A DNA stretch of 11,630 nucleotides, from assembly GCA_002377645.1 (NCBI GenBank), contig DFQF01000018.1, forward strand, positions 1 to 11,630, in the 5' to 3' direction. The translations under genes were made by a program, and so were the position numbers. The DNA comes from Nitrospinaceae bacterium UBA3496 (GTDB taxonomy: Bacteria; UBA8248). Shown one piece after another: positions 1-6,194 of the stretch. Position 1 is the first letter of the stretch. Each line of letters opens with the position of its first letter. Under the pieces are notes generated by a model. That model made no database searches. It was not told the DNA's origin and saw nothing but the letters and a program-made list of their open reading frames with translations.

Positions 1-265
1 TGCTTTTAAGTCAAATAATGCTGGAGGGATTCTTGGTGGTATTTCTACTGGGGCTCCAATTAAGGTAAGATTTGCCGTAAAACCAACTTCTTCTATTCTT
101 CTTGAACAAGACACTGTTACAACTGGGGGGAAGAAAACAAAGATTAAGGTTGAAGGTAGACATGATCCCTGTGTTGCAACAAGAGCGGTTCCGATAGGAG
201 AAGCAATGGTTGCTATTGTTTTAGTTGACCATTGGTTAATGGGACAAAAAGATAGGATTGATTAA
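1..265 (+). CDS. aroC: Chorismate synthase, C-terminal part (left-truncated)
   Basis: Reading from base 2 there is an open frame of 87 codons ending in TAA at 263-265; the start lies outside the window. Chorismate synthase converts 5-enolpyruvylshikimate-3-phosphate to chorismate with reduced FMN, the last step of the shikimate pathway in the cytoplasm. The visible part carries the family's C-terminal signatures: a [14 protein letters not shown] segment, the following [10 protein letters not shown] segment, and [18 protein letters not shown], which holds conserved residues of the FMN/substrate site. The protein ends about 17 residues after that block, as is usual for the short bacterial form. 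The next gene starts 64 nt downstream on the same strand with no terminator visible between them, so co-transcription with the amino-acid genes is likely. The identification is firm. Confidence 0.95.
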   Translation, partial: AFKSNNAGGILGGISTGAPIKVRFAVKPTSSILLEQDTVTTGGKKTKIKVEGRHDPCVATRAVPIGEAMVAIVLVDHWLMGQKDRID

Positions 266-329
266 TTTTAGATTCTTGAGCGATTTTCCTTTCTTTTGTG
301 ATTTCTTTTTCTCATAAGGAGATTATAAA

Positions 330-1307
330 TTGAATGCTGAACTAGTCTTTTTTGCTCCTGAGGCAAGAAAGCCTATAGCGAATTTGAAAAATAAACTCGA
401 AGTTTATGGAGAGTTTCGAGAAGGTGGTGGTGAAAAATGGACTGAAGAGAAATTGGTAAATGCTGCTCATGATTGGGACTTCATTATAGTTACGTCGAGA
501 GAACAAATCACCTCAAAAGTCATTAATGCTGCTACCAAACTTAAGGCAATACTTAAAATCGGTGTTGGAGTTGAAAATATAGACATAGGTGCTGCAACAG
601 AAAGAAAAATTCCAGTTGCAAATTGTCCTGGAGCAAATGCAATAGCTGTTGCTGAAACTGCTGTTGGACTTATGCTTGCGTCTAGTAGACGTATTCCAGA
701 AGGAGTTCAGAAGCTAATCAATGGTGAATGGAGAAACAGTATTCATATTGGTAATGAGATGACAGGTGCAACTTTTGGAATTGTAGGTTTAGGCAATATA
801 GGAAGTAAGTTGGCAAAAATGCTGTCTGGATTTGGCGGAAGAATTTTAGCATATGACCCATATGTGTCTTCGGAGAAATTTGATTTACTTGAAGTTGAGT
901 CATCTAGTTTCGCGGATCTTTTGAAATTATCTGATTTTATTTCTATCCACTGTAGCCTTACGGATGAAACTAAATATCTATTTGATAAATCTACTTTTGG
1001 GCAAATGAAGTCCAGTGCTATAATAGTAAATTGTGCTAGAGGCCCGGTAATAGATGAAAAGGCTCTGTTAGATGCTTTGAGAACTAATCAGATTGCGGGA
1101 GCTGGGCTTGATGTTTTTGAGTCAGAACCTCCAGATGTCTTGAATCCAATCTTCACTCTGCCTAATGTAGTAGCAACTCCTCATCTTGCGGGTGCTACGA
1201 ATGAGGCTCGTGAAAAAATTAATGATATAGTTTTTCAGAATATTGAATTAGTTATAAGAGGTGAGCAAGTTATGGAATACACCTTGTTAAATCCTGAGGT
1301 ATATTAA
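330..1307 (+). CDS. D-3-phosphoglycerate dehydrogenase-like 2-hydroxyacid dehydrogenase
   Basis: This is a 325-residue NAD-dependent D-isomer-specific 2-hydroxyacid dehydrogenase. The start is TTG at 330, chosen because AAGGAG lies at 316-321, 8 nt upstream. The Rossmann motif GLGNIG is at residues 153-158 and an acidic residue that would bind the NAD ribose is in AYDP (D176). The catalytic trio is visible: Arg237 in NCARGPV, Glu266 in FESEPP and His285 in TPHLAGAT. The length covers only the substrate- and nucleotide-binding domains; the C-terminal ACT domain of classical serine-regulated SerA is absent. Its place between aroC and ilvE fits serine biosynthesis (3-phosphoglycerate to 3-phosphohydroxypyruvate). 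Related enzymes acting on hydroxypyruvate, glyoxylate or other 2-ketoacids look the same at this level, so I withhold the symbol serA. Confidence 0.9.
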   Translation: MNAELVFFAPEARKPIANLKNKLEVYGEFREGGGEKWTEEKLVNAAHDWDFIIVTSREQITSKVINAATKLKAILKIGVGVENIDIGAATERKIPVANCPGANAIAVAETAVGLMLASSRRIPEGVQKLINGEWRNSIHIGNEMTGATFGIVGLGNIGSKLAKMLSGFGGRILAYDPYVSSEKFDLLEVESSSFADLLKLSDFISIHCSLTDETKYLFDKSTFGQMKSSAIIVNCARGPVIDEKALLDALRTNQIAGAGLDVFESEPPDVLNPIFTLPNVVATPHLAGATNEAREKINDIVFQNIELVIRGEQVMEYTLLNPEVY

Positions 1308-1385
1308 TACTGTGTTTGAAATCCATCGAGTTTTTATGTAATTTAATCCCTTAGTTTTTTAGATTGTTTTTAGAAGGAGATAAAA

Positions 1386-2303
1386 TTGGAAGGTGCAACT
1401 GATCATATATGGATGGATGGTGAATTCATCCCATGGGATGAGGCTAAAGTGCACGTTCTTACCCATTCTTTACATTATGGACTAGGTGTTTTTGAAGGCA
1501 TTAGATGTTATGAAACAGTAAAAGGACCTGGGATATTTAGGTTGAATGAACATGTTAGGAGATTGTTTGATTCTGCTAAGATAGTAGGTTTAGAAATGTC
1601 TCATAGTCAAGAAACAATTTCAGATGCAATTCAAGAAACAGTTCTACGTAATGAATTAAATGCGTGTTATATACGTCCTTTGATTTGGTTGGGCTACGGT
1701 TCCATGGGTGTAAATCCTGCTGGTGCTCCAGTACATTCTATGATTGCAGTGTGGAAATGGGGCGCTTATCTTGGAGAGGAAGGATTGCAAAAGGGAATAC
1801 GTGTAAAAATATCCTCTTATACGAGTCATCATCCAAATAGTTATATGACAAAGGCAAAGACTACGGGGAACTATGTCGTCAGTCAATTATCTAAAATGGA
1901 AGCTGTGAGAGCTGGTTATGATGAGGCGCTTATGTTAGATCCAGAGGGATTTGTTACTCAAGGGTCTGGTGAGAATTTGTTTTTGGTTAGGGATGGCGTT
2001 TTACGAACTCCTCCTTTGCATGGTGTTTTAGCTGGAATTACCCGAGAAACTGTTCTTAAGATTGCTGAAGATTTAGGGATTCCAGTTGAGGTTAGTTCTT
2101 TTGCTCGGGACGAAATATATATTGCAGATGAAGCCTTTTTTACAGGTACTGCAGCAGAGGTAACTCCTATTAGAGAGGTTGATGGAAGTTTGATTGGTAC
2201 TGGTCAACCAGGAGAGATTACTAAAAAAATACAATCTTCCTTTTTTTCCATTGTGAATGCAGAAGATGAATCTAGACACACCTGGCTTACATTTTTGAAA
2301 TAA
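1386..2303 (+). CDS. ilvE: Branched-chain amino acid aminotransferase
   Basis: This 305-residue PLP enzyme of fold type IV catalyses the last, reversible transamination of valine, leucine and isoleucine synthesis. It starts with TTG at 1386 behind a strong AGAAGGAGA at about 1372-1380. Family signatures appear in order: WMDGEFIPWDEAKVHV at the N-terminus, HYGLGVFEGIR (residues 30-40), YIRPLIWLG, then KTTGNY with the PLP lysine at residue 158, GYDEALMLD, and the phosphate-binding segment SGENLFLVRDGVL. FFTGTAAEVTPI follows near the C-terminus, and the end (WLTFLK) matches the usual WLT ending. The length is normal. The gene lies 78 nt after the dehydrogenase and 19 nt before the zinc-ribbon gene, probably in one operon. 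D-amino-acid transaminase is a relative, but the motif set favours IlvE. Confidence 0.95.
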   Translation: MEGATDHIWMDGEFIPWDEAKVHVLTHSLHYGLGVFEGIRCYETVKGPGIFRLNEHVRRLFDSAKIVGLEMSHSQETISDAIQETVLRNELNACYIRPLIWLGYGSMGVNPAGAPVHSMIAVWKWGAYLGEEGLQKGIRVKISSYTSHHPNSYMTKAKTTGNYVVSQLSKMEAVRAGYDEALMLDPEGFVTQGSGENLFLVRDGVLRTPPLHGVLAGITRETVLKIAEDLGIPVEVSSFARDEIYIADEAFFTGTAAEVTPIREVDGSLIGTGQPGEITKKIQSSFFSIVNAEDESRHTWLTFLK

Positions 2304-2322
2304 AGGTTATAGGAGAAAAGTT

Positions 2323-2649
2323 TTGCCCATATATGAGTATGTATGTCTCCAGTGCGATCATGAACTTGAAGTGGTGCAGAAGATCACAGCAGGAGCATTA
2401 CGCAAATGTCCTTCTTGTAATGCTTTGAAATTACGAAGGAAAATTTCTCGTTCTGCTTTTCACTTAAAAGGGGATGGTTGGTATGTTACTGATTATGCCA
2501 ATGGTGGAAAGAAAGAAGAATCAAAAGAATCAGGTAAAGCTGAAACAGATTCAAAAACTAAGGATACTGCTAAGTCAAAAGAATCAAAGAGTTCTACCAA
2601 AGAAAAAATTAAGAGTAAGAAGCCTGATAAAGTAAAATCAGGTACATAA
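2323..2649 (+). CDS. FmdB-family zinc-ribbon protein with charged tail
   Basis: This is a 108-residue small protein. The start is TTG at 2323, behind a weaker AGGAG at 2311-2315. The N-terminus MPIYEYVC and two CxxC pairs (C8/C11 and C29/C32) are the putative regulatory FmdB-type zinc ribbon, followed by the usual FHLKGDGWYVTDY segment. From about residue 62 the chain is a low-complexity, Lys/Ser/Glu-rich and probably disordered tail, a common trait of the family. The molecular role is unknown, although the fold suggests binding of nucleic acid or a protein partner. It is the last gene of the aroC-ilvE run, 19 nt after ilvE. A separate promoter for rpsD follows. Confidence 0.88.
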   Translation: MPIYEYVCLQCDHELEVVQKITAGALRKCPSCNALKLRRKISRSAFHLKGDGWYVTDYANGGKKEESKESGKAETDSKTKDTAKSKESKSSTKEKIKSKKPDKVKSGT

Positions 2650-2688
2650 TTCTCTTTTAACTCGTTGTAATTTATGTGTATTTAGTAG

Positions 2689-2717
2689 TTGACCAAAATT
2701 TGAAACAAGTATATTCT
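2689..2717 (+). promoter_or_regulatory. Predicted sigma70-type promoter of rpsD
   Basis: TTGACC (2689-2694) and TATTCT (2712-2717) are separated by 17 nt. An overlapping TATATT at 2710-2715 would give a 15-nt spacer. Transcription would start near 2724, leaving a leader of about 35 nt before rpsD. This is a consensus match only. Confidence 0.5.
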
Positions 2718-2758
2718 CGCTGTTTAATTTTGCAATTTATCAAAAAAGAGGATGATGA

Positions 2759-3379
2759 ATGAGTAGGTATGTAGGCCCAAAATGTAAAAGGATGAGGCGT
2801 GTGGGAATGGACCTATCGTTAAAGAGTGGGTCACGACCTATAGCGGACAAATGTAAAATAGAACAAAGGCCTGGGCAACATCCCAATCAAAGAGGAAAGC
2901 TTACTGAATATGGGGAGCAACTCCGCGAGAAACAAAGATTAAGATATATGTATGGAATTCAAGAAAAGCAATTTAGAAGCTACTACAAGAAAGCATCTGC
3001 AGCTAAAGGTGTGACGGGAGAAAATCTGTTTCTTATTTTAGAATCCCGTTTAGACAATGTAGTTTTTAGGATGGGTTTTGCTTCTACAAGAGCAGAGGCA
3101 AGACAACTTGTTTCTCATAAAGCTATAATGGTGAATAATGTTGTAGTGAATGTGCCTTCATATATGGTGAAAGAAGGTGATAATATACAGATTCGTGAGA
3201 AGGCAAAAAAGCAAGAAAGGATTGTTGATTCATTAAATATGAATTTTTCAAAAGGAATTTGTGAATGGGTAGAAGTTCTACAAGAGGAAATGAAGGGAAC
3301 TTTTACTAGATATCCCCAAAGAACAGAGCTAAATCTAGATATAGATGAATCGAAAGTTGTAGAGTTTTATTCGCGTTAG
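2759..3379 (+). CDS. rpsD: 30S ribosomal protein S4
   Basis: This 206-residue protein is the primary 16S rRNA-binding protein that nucleates 30S body assembly. The ATG at 2759 follows a purine-rich AAAAAAGAGGA. Hallmarks are MSRYVGPK at the start, KCKIEQRPGQH (residues 31-41), the YGEQLREKQRLRYMYGIQEKQFR-type region split across residues 51-74, and TGENLFLILESRLDNVV. The S4 RNA-binding domain runs from about residue 97 to 160, with RAEARQLVSHKAIMVN and IREKAKKQ. The N-terminal zinc site is degenerate: Cys9 and Cys32 are present, but positions 12 and 26 are Met and Arg, so it resembles the C-minus form. The overall sequence resembles proteobacterial S4. It stands alone, with its own promoter and terminator, instead of in the rpsM-rpsK-rpsD-rpoA cluster. 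Confidence 0.97.
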   Translation: MSRYVGPKCKRMRRVGMDLSLKSGSRPIADKCKIEQRPGQHPNQRGKLTEYGEQLREKQRLRYMYGIQEKQFRSYYKKASAAKGVTGENLFLILESRLDNVVFRMGFASTRAEARQLVSHKAIMVNNVVVNVPSYMVKEGDNIQIREKAKKQERIVDSLNMNFSKGICEWVEVLQEEMKGTFTRYPQRTELNLDIDESKVVEFYSR

Positions 3380-3414
3380 TTCTGTTTTTGAAATTCTTCT
3401 AAGTGTTATATTGT

Positions 3415-3444
3415 AAAAAAGACAGAGTTTTCTCTGTCTTTTTT
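3415..3444 (+). terminator. Intrinsic terminator after rpsD
   Basis: A perfect hairpin GACAGAG (3421-3427) / CTCTGTC (3432-3438) with a TTTT loop is flanked by A6 upstream and T8 downstream. The A/T flanks extend the pairing to 13 bp. It lies 35 nt after the rpsD stop, is a textbook Rho-independent terminator, and separates rpsD from the CMD gene. Confidence 0.93.
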
Positions 3445-3477
3445 TTATATAAATATATTTTATCTTAGGAGGTAAAA

Positions 3478-3852
3478 ATGGAAAATAATCGATATGAAAA
3501 AGGAATTGAGATTCGAAAGTCTCTTGGAGTATATGGTGAAGATGGGCTCTCTGGTTCATACACAGAATTTGAAGATATAGCTCCAGATCATTCGAAATCT
3601 ATTGTGGAATATTGTTTTGGTACTTGTTGGAATCAAGGACTTCTTGACAATAAAACTAGAGAAATGTTGGTTGTAGCTGCTGCCGCGGCACAAGATCTAC
3701 CCGAAGAAGTTGAAACACATACACGTGGTTTGATGAATCAAGGTGTTCCGTCTGGAGAAGTTATAGAAGCAATTGTCTCTTTGTGCCCTTATATAGGATT
3801 TCCAAAAACAAATCATGCTCTTCGAGCTGCAAAAAAAGCGATTGAGACATAA
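3478..3852 (+). CDS. Carboxymuconolactone decarboxylase (CMD) family protein, no CxxC
   Basis: This is a 124-residue single CMD-domain protein. The ATG at 3478 follows AGGAGG at 3468-3473 by 4 nt. The family pattern is clear: REMLVVAAAAA (residues 61-71), EVETHTRGLMNQGVPSGEV (77-95), then the helix leading to YIGFPKTNHAL (105-115). His81 aligns with the His of PcaC-type enzymes (4-carboxymuconolactone decarboxylase, beta-ketoadipate pathway). The CxxC redox pair of AhpD is missing, so peroxidase activity of the AhpD kind is not expected. No other beta-ketoadipate genes are in the window, so the substrate is open. The gene converges on the acyl-CoA ligase with 23 nt between stop codons. A promoter would have to lie in the A/T-rich 30 nt after the rpsD terminator. 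Confidence 0.85.
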   Translation: MENNRYEKGIEIRKSLGVYGEDGLSGSYTEFEDIAPDHSKSIVEYCFGTCWNQGLLDNKTREMLVVAAAAAQDLPEEVETHTRGLMNQGVPSGEVIEAIVSLCPYIGFPKTNHALRAAKKAIET

Positions 3853-3875
3853 TGACTCAAAGTGGTAGTCGTGGT

Positions 3876-5504
3876 TTAGTTTACTCTTTTTTCTCTGCCG
3901 GCCCATTCTTGGTCACGGAGTTTATATTTTTGTATCTTCCCAGTTGAAGTTTTTGGCAGTTCTCCAAATTCGACATATTTAGGAGCTTTGAATCTGGCGA
4001 TTTTTGATTTTACATGTTCTATAATTTCTTCGCTTGTAACTTTTGCATTGTTTTTTTTGACAATAAATGCTTTTGGTACTTCTCCCCATTTGTCATCTGG
4101 AACTGCAACTACCGCTACTTCCAGAACAGACTGATGAGATGAAATAGCTTTCTCTATTTCAATCGTAGATATGTTTTCACCGCCGGAAATAATTATATCT
4201 TTTGCTCTATCTTGTAGATCGATGTATCCATCTTCATATGTTATCGCAATATCTCCACTATGAAACCAGCCACCCCTAAATGCTTCTTCGGTTGCTTCGG
4301 GATTTTCATAATACCCGGCCATAACCGTATTTCCTCTCATCATTACTTCACCTTGTGTCTTCTTGTCCCACGGAACACTTTTCATTTCGTCGTCTTTAAC
4401 ATCACACTCTCCCGTAATGACAAATGGTACACCTTGTCTTGATTTTAAATGTGCACGATCTTCATTATTGAGAGTGTCCCAATCGGGATTCCATGTGCAA
4501 ACAGTATGTGGGCCATAGGTTTCTGTTAATCCATATACATGTACTATTGTTCCACCTAGTTCTTCTTCTATTGTTGATATGATAGTTGGAGAAGGTGGAG
4601 CCCCCCCAGTCATCACCGTTACGGGTTGAGGAAAAGGACCGTCTTTTGCTGCAGGATCATTACTTAATCCTGTTAGTACAGTTGGGGCTGCGCAAAAATG
4701 TGACACCTTTTCTTCTCTTATTAATCTAAAAATTTCTGTAGGTTCGTTTGTCCTAAGACATATATGTCTTCCTCCAACAGACGTGACTCCCCATGGATAA
4801 CACCAACCATTACAGTGAAACATCGGGAGTGTCCATAAATAATTCATGTACACAGAACCTTTAGCTTCAAGAATCCCGGAGAGGGCATTTAAATAGGCAC
4901 CTCGATGTGTGTACATTACTCCTTTTGGTTTTCCTGTCGTTCCGCTAGTATAATTAATAGAGATTGGGGTGAGTTCATCTTCTATTTTCCATGGCAATTG
5001 ATTATTTTCTGATGAATTTATAAAGCTTTCGTATTCTGGTCCCTGAAATATGGCATCTTTCTCACGAAAACCAGCTTGTTCGTCAATGACATTGATAAAA
5101 GTTTCAATTTTAGAAAACTTTTCTTTATGAGAATCTAAAGGAATTGCGAGTTCAGTATCCGCTACGAGAACCTTTGCTCCAGAATGGTCACAAATATAGG
5201 CAATTTCATCTGGAGACAGGCGTGTATTCATTGCTACCAAGATGGCACCTAGTAGTGGTACGGCAAAATGTGCTTCTAGCATAGGCGGAATATTTGGACA
5301 CAGGTAAGCAACTCTATCCCCTGATTGTATTCCTGCATTTTTTAAAGCGGAGGCACATCGCTGAACTCGATCTGAAAATTCTCCATAAGTATATTTTTGG
5401 AGACCATACATTATCGCTTCTTTGTTTTTATAGACCCATTGATTTCTTTCTAGAAAACTTAAAGGACTGAGCGGGGCAAAATTTACAGATTTATCAATGT
5501 CCAT
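3876..5504 (-). CDS. AMP-forming acyl-CoA ligase (acyl-CoA synthetase)
   Basis: This 542-residue ANL-superfamily enzyme activates a carboxylic acid with ATP to an acyl-AMP and transfers it to CoA. The ATG at 5504 has GGAG 7 nt upstream. Core motifs appear in order: P-loop YTSGTTGKPKG (185-195), MFHCNGWCYPW (228-238), YGLTETYGP (324-332), GWFHSGD (412-418), DRAKDIIISGGENIS (432-446) and the adenylation lysine in STGKIQK (K523). The MFHCNGWCYPW variant is typical of the clade that includes plant AAE-type ligases and bacterial DmdB-like (methylmercaptopropionate-CoA) ligases, so a short- or medium-chain carboxylate is as likely a substrate as a long-chain fatty acid. No signal peptide is visible. 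It begins 18 nt after the OsmC-like stop on the same strand, so the two are very probably one transcript. Confidence 0.93.
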   Translation of the reverse strand: MDIDKSVNFAPLSPLSFLERNQWVYKNKEAIMYGLQKYTYGEFSDRVQRCASALKNAGIQSGDRVAYLCPNIPPMLEAHFAVPLLGAILVAMNTRLSPDEIAYICDHSGAKVLVADTELAIPLDSHKEKFSKIETFINVIDEQAGFREKDAIFQGPEYESFINSSENNQLPWKIEDELTPISINYTSGTTGKPKGVMYTHRGAYLNALSGILEAKGSVYMNYLWTLPMFHCNGWCYPWGVTSVGGRHICLRTNEPTEIFRLIREEKVSHFCAAPTVLTGLSNDPAAKDGPFPQPVTVMTGGAPPSPTIISTIEEELGGTIVHVYGLTETYGPHTVCTWNPDWDTLNNEDRAHLKSRQGVPFVITGECDVKDDEMKSVPWDKKTQGEVMMRGNTVMAGYYENPEATEEAFRGGWFHSGDIAITYEDGYIDLQDRAKDIIISGGENISTIEIEKAISSHQSVLEVAVVAVPDDKWGEVPKAFIVKKNNAKVTSEEIIEHVKSKIARFKAPKYVEFGELPKTSTGKIQKYKLRDQEWAGREKRVN

Positions 5505-5522
5505 ATGAATGCTCCGATATTC

Positions 5523-6068
5523 CTAAATAGAAAAATTTTCACCGTTCAATTCGATTGTGCTAGTTAGTGGAACGGCTGCTTGTAACATTTTTTCAGCAAA
5601 ACAACCCTGTTTTGCATTTCTGATAAGTTGTTCAATCTTCTCTTTGGGCTCGTCCGAATTTACGATAAAATGTGTTCTAGCAGCAGAGCATCCTGATTCG
5701 ACGGTATTTTTTAGTACTGAACCCTTTAAAAAATAATCCAGATCTACATTTACGGTTGCTTTTCCAACAGAGAGTTTCATCATGTGCGCGTACCGCGCAA
5801 GTTGTGTGAGCAGTCAGAAACCAATTCCCATAGCAATATAACAAAGAGGTTGTGGGTGTGAATCTTCCCCTCCTATCCTTGCTGGTTCATCGCATAGGAC
5901 TTCAAAATCTCTGTGATAACCAATTTTGAGTTGCCCTTTTCCTTCTACAGTTTCTGTGCTTGCAGACATGGTAAAAGCGTAGCCTTGCTTTGGTAGTTCA
6001 GGTTTGTCAATGGTTCTCTCTCCAGGAACTGAACTATCTTTACGAGGATCTAATGGTTGTTCGTTCAA
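5523..6068 (-). CDS. OsmC-like peroxiredoxin, selenoprotein with in-frame UGA (Sec85)
   Basis: Two open segments in the same frame (6068-5817 and 5813-5523) are joined through one TGA at 5816-5814, giving 181 residues if TGA is read as selenocysteine. OsmC/Ohr-family proteins reduce peroxides, especially organic ones, through a Cys pair. Here the first Cys position, in the helix CYIAMGIGF-U-LLTQLARYA, is the TGA. The second Cys is present at residue 156 in AKQGCFAEKM, followed by the usual VPLTSTIELNG. Similarity continues smoothly on both sides of the TGA, with no loss of frame. I set the start at TTG 6068, which has AGGAG at 6080-6076 with 7-nt spacing. The upstream ATG at 6101 has no RBS and lies inside a predicted -10 box. 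A hairpin follows the TGA. The only serious alternative is a nonsense-mutated pseudogene. Confidence 0.85.
5785..5799 (-). promoter_or_regulatory. Putative bacterial SECIS hairpin (OsmC-like gene)
   Basis: In the mRNA sense, UGCGC (5799-5795) pairs with GCGCA (5789-5785) around a GGUAC loop; an inner G-C pair could reduce the loop to GUA. The loop starts with G and begins 19 nt after the UGA, which matches known bacterial SECIS geometry for SelB binding. The GC-rich codons here (GCG CGG TAC GCG CAC) stand out from the AT-rich surroundings, as expected if RNA structure is constrained. The lower stem is weakly paired. Confidence 0.65.
5814..5816 (-). other. Recoded UGA: selenocysteine codon of the OsmC-like gene
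   Basis: On the - strand the codons read GGT TTC TGA CTG CTC. The TGA sits where OsmC proteins have the first catalytic Cys of the central helix. The flanking residues on both sides fit the family and stay in the same frame. Confidence 0.82.
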
Positions 6069-6099
6069 CGTTTTTCTCCTAATTTTGAAAATAATATCC

Positions 6100-6127
6100 A
6101 TTGTAGTTCATTACTTAAAAAAGACAA
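6100..6127 (-). promoter_or_regulatory. Predicted promoter of the OsmC-like/acyl-CoA ligase operon
   Basis: In - sense there is TTGTCT (6127-6122), a 16-nt spacer, then TACAAT (6105-6100). Transcription would begin near 6093, giving a leader of about 25 nt before the TTG start at 6068. The -10 box covers the ATG at 6101-6099, which argues against that ATG as the start. Confidence 0.5.
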
Positions 6128-6151
6128 ATTTCATTTTCATCTATTCCCGTT

Positions 6152-6157
6152 TATAAT
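6152..6157 (+). promoter_or_regulatory. Predicted -10 box for the AhpD-like gene
   Basis: A perfect TATAAT lies 37 nt before the TTG start at 6195. No good -35 is seen at 16-18 nt spacing (best TTCATT at 6130-6135). This may mean activator dependence, or that the match is by chance. It faces away from the OsmC-like promoter within the same intergenic region. Confidence 0.4.
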
Positions 6158-6194
6158 GATTTAAATAAATTAATTTAGAATATGGAGGTTTCAA

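Noticed and set aside
718..903. Open frames antisense to the dehydrogenase, ilvE and rpsD genes
   Set aside because: They are short, have no RBS and no recognisable protein features, and lie opposite well-supported genes.
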